A stretch of DNA of 64,000 nucleotides from G963665925 sp050596425. GTDB taxonomy: Bacteria > Bacillota > Clostridia > Peptostreptococcales > Acidaminobacteraceae. The translations under genes were made by a program, and so were the position numbers. The stretch is taken from contig NZ_CP192292.1 in assembly GCF_050596425.1 (NCBI RefSeq), forward strand, positions 4,340,001-4,404,000. Direction: 5' to 3'. Positions 62,301 through 64,000 of this stretch are shown here, in pieces. The notes under the pieces are model-generated. The model did no database searches and was not told where the DNA came from. It saw only the letters and a program-made list of their open reading frames with translations. How positions within the stretch are numbered: the first letter of the stretch is position 1; the number at the start of each line of letters is the position of its first letter.

Positions 62301-63209
62301 CTTTTCTCCGTTGACTTCTATAAGAGCATGGTCAATATAATCCTTCAATTTCCAATCATCGAGTTTTGCAAAATCATCAAAATAGACCTCTGCTGTCACC
62401 TTTACATTCTTGGTCATTTCTTCTTGTCCAAATTCATAAAGAGGCTTTTCCACAGATACTTTAAGCTGTGGCAAGGAAAAAGGCACTGGAGCAACGTCCA
62501 GTGTCCTGTAATAGGTGCTTCCCGATGATAACATGTGATAGAGTCTCACAGACCCTGTCATTTTGAGGGTAGATGGTGTTTGGTAAATGGCGTATTCTTT
62601 TGCTTCATCCACTGATTTTCCACCGAGTACATTATCTTTAATATTGATACTGCCTGGTACGTATCCGCCACCATCTTGGGCGTATATTTTTTTAAAAGTA
62701 AGCATATGTTTTGCTAAGGATTCATCCACCGTCCAAGAATCAACTGCACCACCCGTCTTGATCCAGTTTTTATTCCTATATGTTGTAAAGAAGGGTGTTG
62801 TCCCTGCTGTGTTTGGAAAATGGGGATTGGTTACTTTTGTATCGTCATTATACAAATAGCCTAAATCTCTATAATGCCACTCTCCCTTTTCATCTTTCTG
62901 GTAATCGCCTTGTCCCTTATAGCCATAGTAGTCATACTCAGGATATGTATAGACAAGTTTATTGAAGTCTCTTAGGATGGCTATGTTGACCACTCGATCT
63001 TCTTCCGTCTTGTAGTTGTATTTTCCAACAACACTTTCCACATACGATCTGGCACCTTCTTCATCATAGAGGTAATGCGCCCTTATATAGTTTGCCATTT
63101 GAATCACATCATAGGCATATGTTGGCTGATCTGCATGAATTACAAAACTGATACTGGATAGGAATGTTGTTATTATGATTAAAAAAGCAATATACTTTTT
63201 TTTCACCAC
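56373..63209 (-). CDS. Giant secreted protein with PKD/Ig-like and RCC1-like segments
   Basis: 2278 residues. The N-terminus is a signal peptide (IAFLIIITTFLSSISFVIHA). Residues about 30-500 have no motif I recognise and are Tyr/Asp-rich. Around 503-592 lies a PKD-like unit (EPVAKLRAPSKVRMGDRFTL, YDPDGEIVDYDFKLQ), with further Ig/PKD-like units at about 593-800 and 1690-2278. Between, about 1240-1520, are phrases resembling RCC1 propeller repeats: NNNGDIYYIAND, then VWGKGATDKGRLGDFN. No SLH, LPXTG or catalytic motif is seen, and no repeat structure at DNA level, so assembly collapse is unlikely. The upstream gene ends 5 bases before it; the start is GTG (63209 or 63206). It may be a secreted adhesin or structural protein. 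Confidence 0.82.
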   Translation of the reverse strand: MVKKKYIAFLIIITTFLSSISFVIHADQPTYAYDVIQMANYIRAHYLYDEEGARSYVESVVGKYNYKTEEDRVVNIAILRDFNKLVYTYPEYDYYGYKGQGDYQKDEKGEWHYRDLGYLYNDDTKVTNPHFPNTAGTTPFFTTYRNKNWIKTGGAVDSWTVDESLAKHMLTFKKIYAQDGGGYVPGSINIKDNVLGGKSVDEAKEYAIYQTPSTLKMTGSVRLYHMLSSGSTYYRTLDVAPVPFSLPQLKVSVEKPLYEFGQEEMTKNVKVTAEVYFDDFAKLDDWKLKDYIDHALIEVNGEKKEVYFEDGKLKADFVFEEKRNNFKSGEVDTVTYNGRAKVVAQELFKDEFTCLGEASTNILVNAGEVEPYFVIKNNGVDVTDGVIEYKDWQDVNLTLEPNNKVSKPNQITKVLWTMESFPESSGLSEFKYGDQNVTYTMTEPKLSSHADSNGTVTFTMLIKTLYKFNYGGLKGINRFTVPHTVTFKKIDEDEEDPTLPQTKEPVAKLRAPSKVRMGDRFTLSGAGSYDPDGEIVDYDFKLQAIREIEWLNDEKSRMKATVMSTSDNDIKLVVTDDDGLEDSTSDDIEILPPIEAKMRVDGLRKVNRKVTLNASESIDAYYFPIDDYAWTITPLEGQSNTVNYGTSDTANINYETNNKGEVVNALIKEPGAYEVTLNIHAQCTLEGDENYEASDSLSFPIMIQPDLKPRAGLTVISLALRDKMDDLNASIEMLDTSYSEDGDQTKVKQWYARHDSDNDGDRSDETWTPIGTAKVHELYKTKKLGDYDFYHEVVEVIPEEDTISKFLTESDYLTDNSLDQVYQERYCHVDNVAPVISTTAELQKEIDLLVITDEDGKNYSKLLAEVNKLNKEMYERKIGVNHEIVNLNSDSGIEKSLIGIKKKQIFNWYRNAYMNFKWELYRYYRGSDRDYKTRPYNRQVKIANLEIRQGTLEDMLDFPTYPNAYGELDRTPYIKHHEKSSGTDEWNLLGLDINVYDAPYDFRGSYGYPSYAGNGDYGMFLAADRSTSSFSYKSGYDTHIYIGGYGGFSNVQDRDDFPELLYPKELTVEVDKNWVQGHLESETDTPYIVPRVDSLVEKYKDSENDKYIVMAIKDGRNVHLPEELRQKLESYGFKIYFSMDDYWGEFSAGIPKVVDVAFSDGALYAQTKYNNQLKNYNDIEVDKIYYDYQRSNSEPINYKNTLSDFSLLSPLEDGTTDIYQSIVNRKKRFKSGLVRSSDWGIALYDDLYTYHDSEHYVYIWKPHGNTYGQKGTPWGKLRDSKTFEFPGVWVMDDGKSIQVQDVYSHSNYSKIVVNNNGDIYYIANDVESLDDESFFTAKKVNLSTIEEVYAMNVNNLSFSKRSHIESLYVNRDTVYLIKDIEGRYALCTISTNDPTETYDYTHPIQMKIYYFDDLEKFDYLYGEAEYRHIFDQDRNLSNMASVNVEGDKTVHGDPFSDSDYNFYRYAYEYQDYDGDDKRWRDKGGDYSKSSSFTGIYSYFTFALVDTNDNLIIDNEKVETSIKISKVSVTGDRGKAVSLVDDKGTVWGKGATDKGRLGDFNYHSDFVKTFNSPYVLNNEHSSKNHASPYDISSSSPAYMMVGRGAYSDITAKLLEEYADYEDTETVFIQVGDTIDIGGFVLDYEGDSIYEKRIDVSHDNTYFDNADTAWIPPADFDEPVRVDVPGRMEIRLRAQDNPVGNDERFAEYRYWNKDKTSIEVIAHRPPIAKLGYALVPQGDGSFNFSGTDNGSYDLDHSQSRTDKGIVDRQFYYRKELDPTWTEFNGTLPIENGVKYQFALRVKDLEGAWSDYDTVDIKINGEPFVLNASLDPSYPVGVPAGEDVKITASVFTHKAIDKVSAVISVPQTGTILGQVDLNQVSVNGMERSYEKTYGLPSTLKDKDYYNVKVTARPSDGSPEKEVVLRLNVLTPINLTGEINPYTIKKGRTGIITASTSQYASQCQVDLFSNTGTPVSIDLQADGQDSNGNKKWKGPYIFNENHPEGIYEAKFIAQTDNGNREETIDTFKFIPNQAPTVTYLSKTPNFIYEGDDVRLTFRLSDPDGDPLDVLFEYAKEMDGESGGQINWQVLHSKSDVSLTQGSGGGSKDYTVDLNSVDKASYHIRAIVTDPLGESGQTQTSISAEELSVSGQVHHVDKWNENRMDYNKSKSGNDNTPRPYDMFWSGEQFNLEAVTTELADGATTTCESVRVGILNKGQSTGLSSGTNAWTWQGELWDEVMMDWPDGVITFRFTASFSNGIKKTYDVDVTLDNRESYWQIHRLF

Positions 63210-63214
63210 GTCAC

Positions 63215-64000
63215 CTACTTTCCAAGGGTTATGCCATATATATCAGAATGAATCTTCTGATCGAATATATAGACTTCTTGGTGGTCTGTTTCCACCATGC
63301 GAAAGTCGTATTCATCTTCTATATCATTAAATTTTTCATATTTTTCTTGTATATGGGCGGTCATCATCGCTCTGTACACATCCATACCATCTTTATAAAT
63401 GTAATCACAAATGCCATAGACAAAATCTGTGTACTTTTTATCTGCAAAACTATGAGACTGAATAAAGTCCTTGTGTTCCTCAGGTGTAAAATCATCATCA
63501 TCAAGTCCTCTATCAGAGTAAATACTCCAGTCCCAAAGGCGGTCTATCATCCACTCTGTTTCAACAGGATTGACAGATGAATCATAGCCTTCAATTTGAC
63601 TATATCTTCGTTCTCGTTTCTCTGGTCCGTAGGAAATGAGGAAGATGATATTGCCACCACCATGATCTTTTTCAGAGATTCTGATTCTTAATTGTTCTGA
63701 ATCAGGTTGGGGCATAAACTGCAAATTCATATTGTGTTTTTGTGCGTGGTAAAGAAGTGCTTTCATGATAGTCACACCTCGACCATTTGTCACTTCATCT
63801 AGGTCAACATAGTTATACAAATCTTCTCCATCATCATGTTTGCCAATCACATCATCACGCACCATGATATGTTTTGTATCAATGTTGTAATACCACTGAT
63901 CTCCCCAGTATTCGGCAGTTTTAGCATCTTCATTACTTCTAGCAATTTTCGACCTTTTGAACATTCTAGGATTTTCTATCAGCAAATTATGAAATTCTTC
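63215..64000 (-). CDS. Unrecognised protein, 5' end outside window
   Basis: The frame is open to the right edge, so the start lies beyond the window; at least 262 residues are visible. The protein is rich in Asp, Tyr and Trp (AKTAEYWGDQWYYNIDTKHI, DWSIYSDRGLDDDDFTPEEH) and lacks signal, membrane or known catalytic motifs in this part. It lies 5 bases before the giant protein gene on the same strand, so the two probably form an operon and may work together. A first in-frame TTG inside the window at 63985 has no Shine-Dalgarno sequence. Confidence 0.75.
   Translation of the reverse strand, partial: EEFHNLLIENPRMFKRSKIARSNEDAKTAEYWGDQWYYNIDTKHIMVRDDVIGKHDDGEDLYNYVDLDEVTNGRGVTIMKALLYHAQKHNMNLQFMPQPDSEQLRIRISEKDHGGGNIIFLISYGPEKRERRYSQIEGYDSSVNPVETEWMIDRLWDWSIYSDRGLDDDDFTPEEHKDFIQSHSFADKKYTDFVYGICDYIYKDGMDVYRAMMTAHIQEKYEKFNDIEDEYDFRMVETDHQEVYIFDQKIHSDIYGITLGK

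Overview
The window looks like a chromosomal segment of a low-GC, Gram-positive, anaerobic, motile bacterium of the Clostridia type. The signs are a cytosolic bifurcating-type [FeFe] hydrogenase operon (hndABCD), T-box control of a trp gene, S-layer-homology (SLH) surface proteins, Gram-positive lipoproteins, OmpR-type two-component systems and two chemoreceptors. Exact placement cannot be fixed from sequence alone. I see no rRNA, tRNA, CRISPR array, phage module or transposase gene.

Layout, left to right. 0-1.05 kb: the 5' part of trpE (minus strand, running off the left edge), with a tandem tRNA-Trp T-box leader and a strong promoter. 1.1-6.25 kb: a truncated GGDEF protein, then the hndABCD operon. 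6.4-14.4 kb: an envelope and regulation region with a secreted protein of 11-residue repeats, a response regulator lacking its phosphorylation residues, a TPR protein, a lipoprotein and an aromatic-acid-exporter-like membrane protein. 14.7-20.3 kb: pyrG with an attenuated leader, then divergently an alpha/beta hydrolase, a membrane-anchored MurF and Ddl (cell-wall precursor synthesis). 20.5-24.2 kb: a SanA-like protein, a two-component system and an Xre regulator. 24.3-31.0 kb: an operon of RND pump, adaptor, sensor kinase and response regulator, with OmpR-type direct repeats in front of it. 31.2-39 kb: a PAS sensor kinase, a sugar-nucleotide epimerase, pgsA and two chemoreceptors. 39.4-44.4 kb: a GT39-like glycosyltransferase, an SLH protein and a GtrB/GtrA pair (envelope glycosylation). 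44.7-49.1 kb: an eight-gene Mrp-type antiporter operon in the order of the archaeal Mbh antiporter half but with no hydrogenase genes. 49.2-64 kb: a secreted GH26-type glycanase, a small protein with a DUF1576-type transporter, an SLH/Calx-beta surface protein, a 2278-residue secreted protein and the 3' end of an unrecognised gene.

Two kinds of short hairpin-forming repeat (MITE-like) are scattered between genes. One has three copies, and its paired arms differ between copies by matching changes. Themes that recur are cell-envelope building and decoration, envelope sensing, and ion or redox energetics (hydrogenase plus Na+/H+ antiporter). Most genes are preceded by good ribosome binding sites, and several start at TTG or GTG; starts were chosen on that basis.
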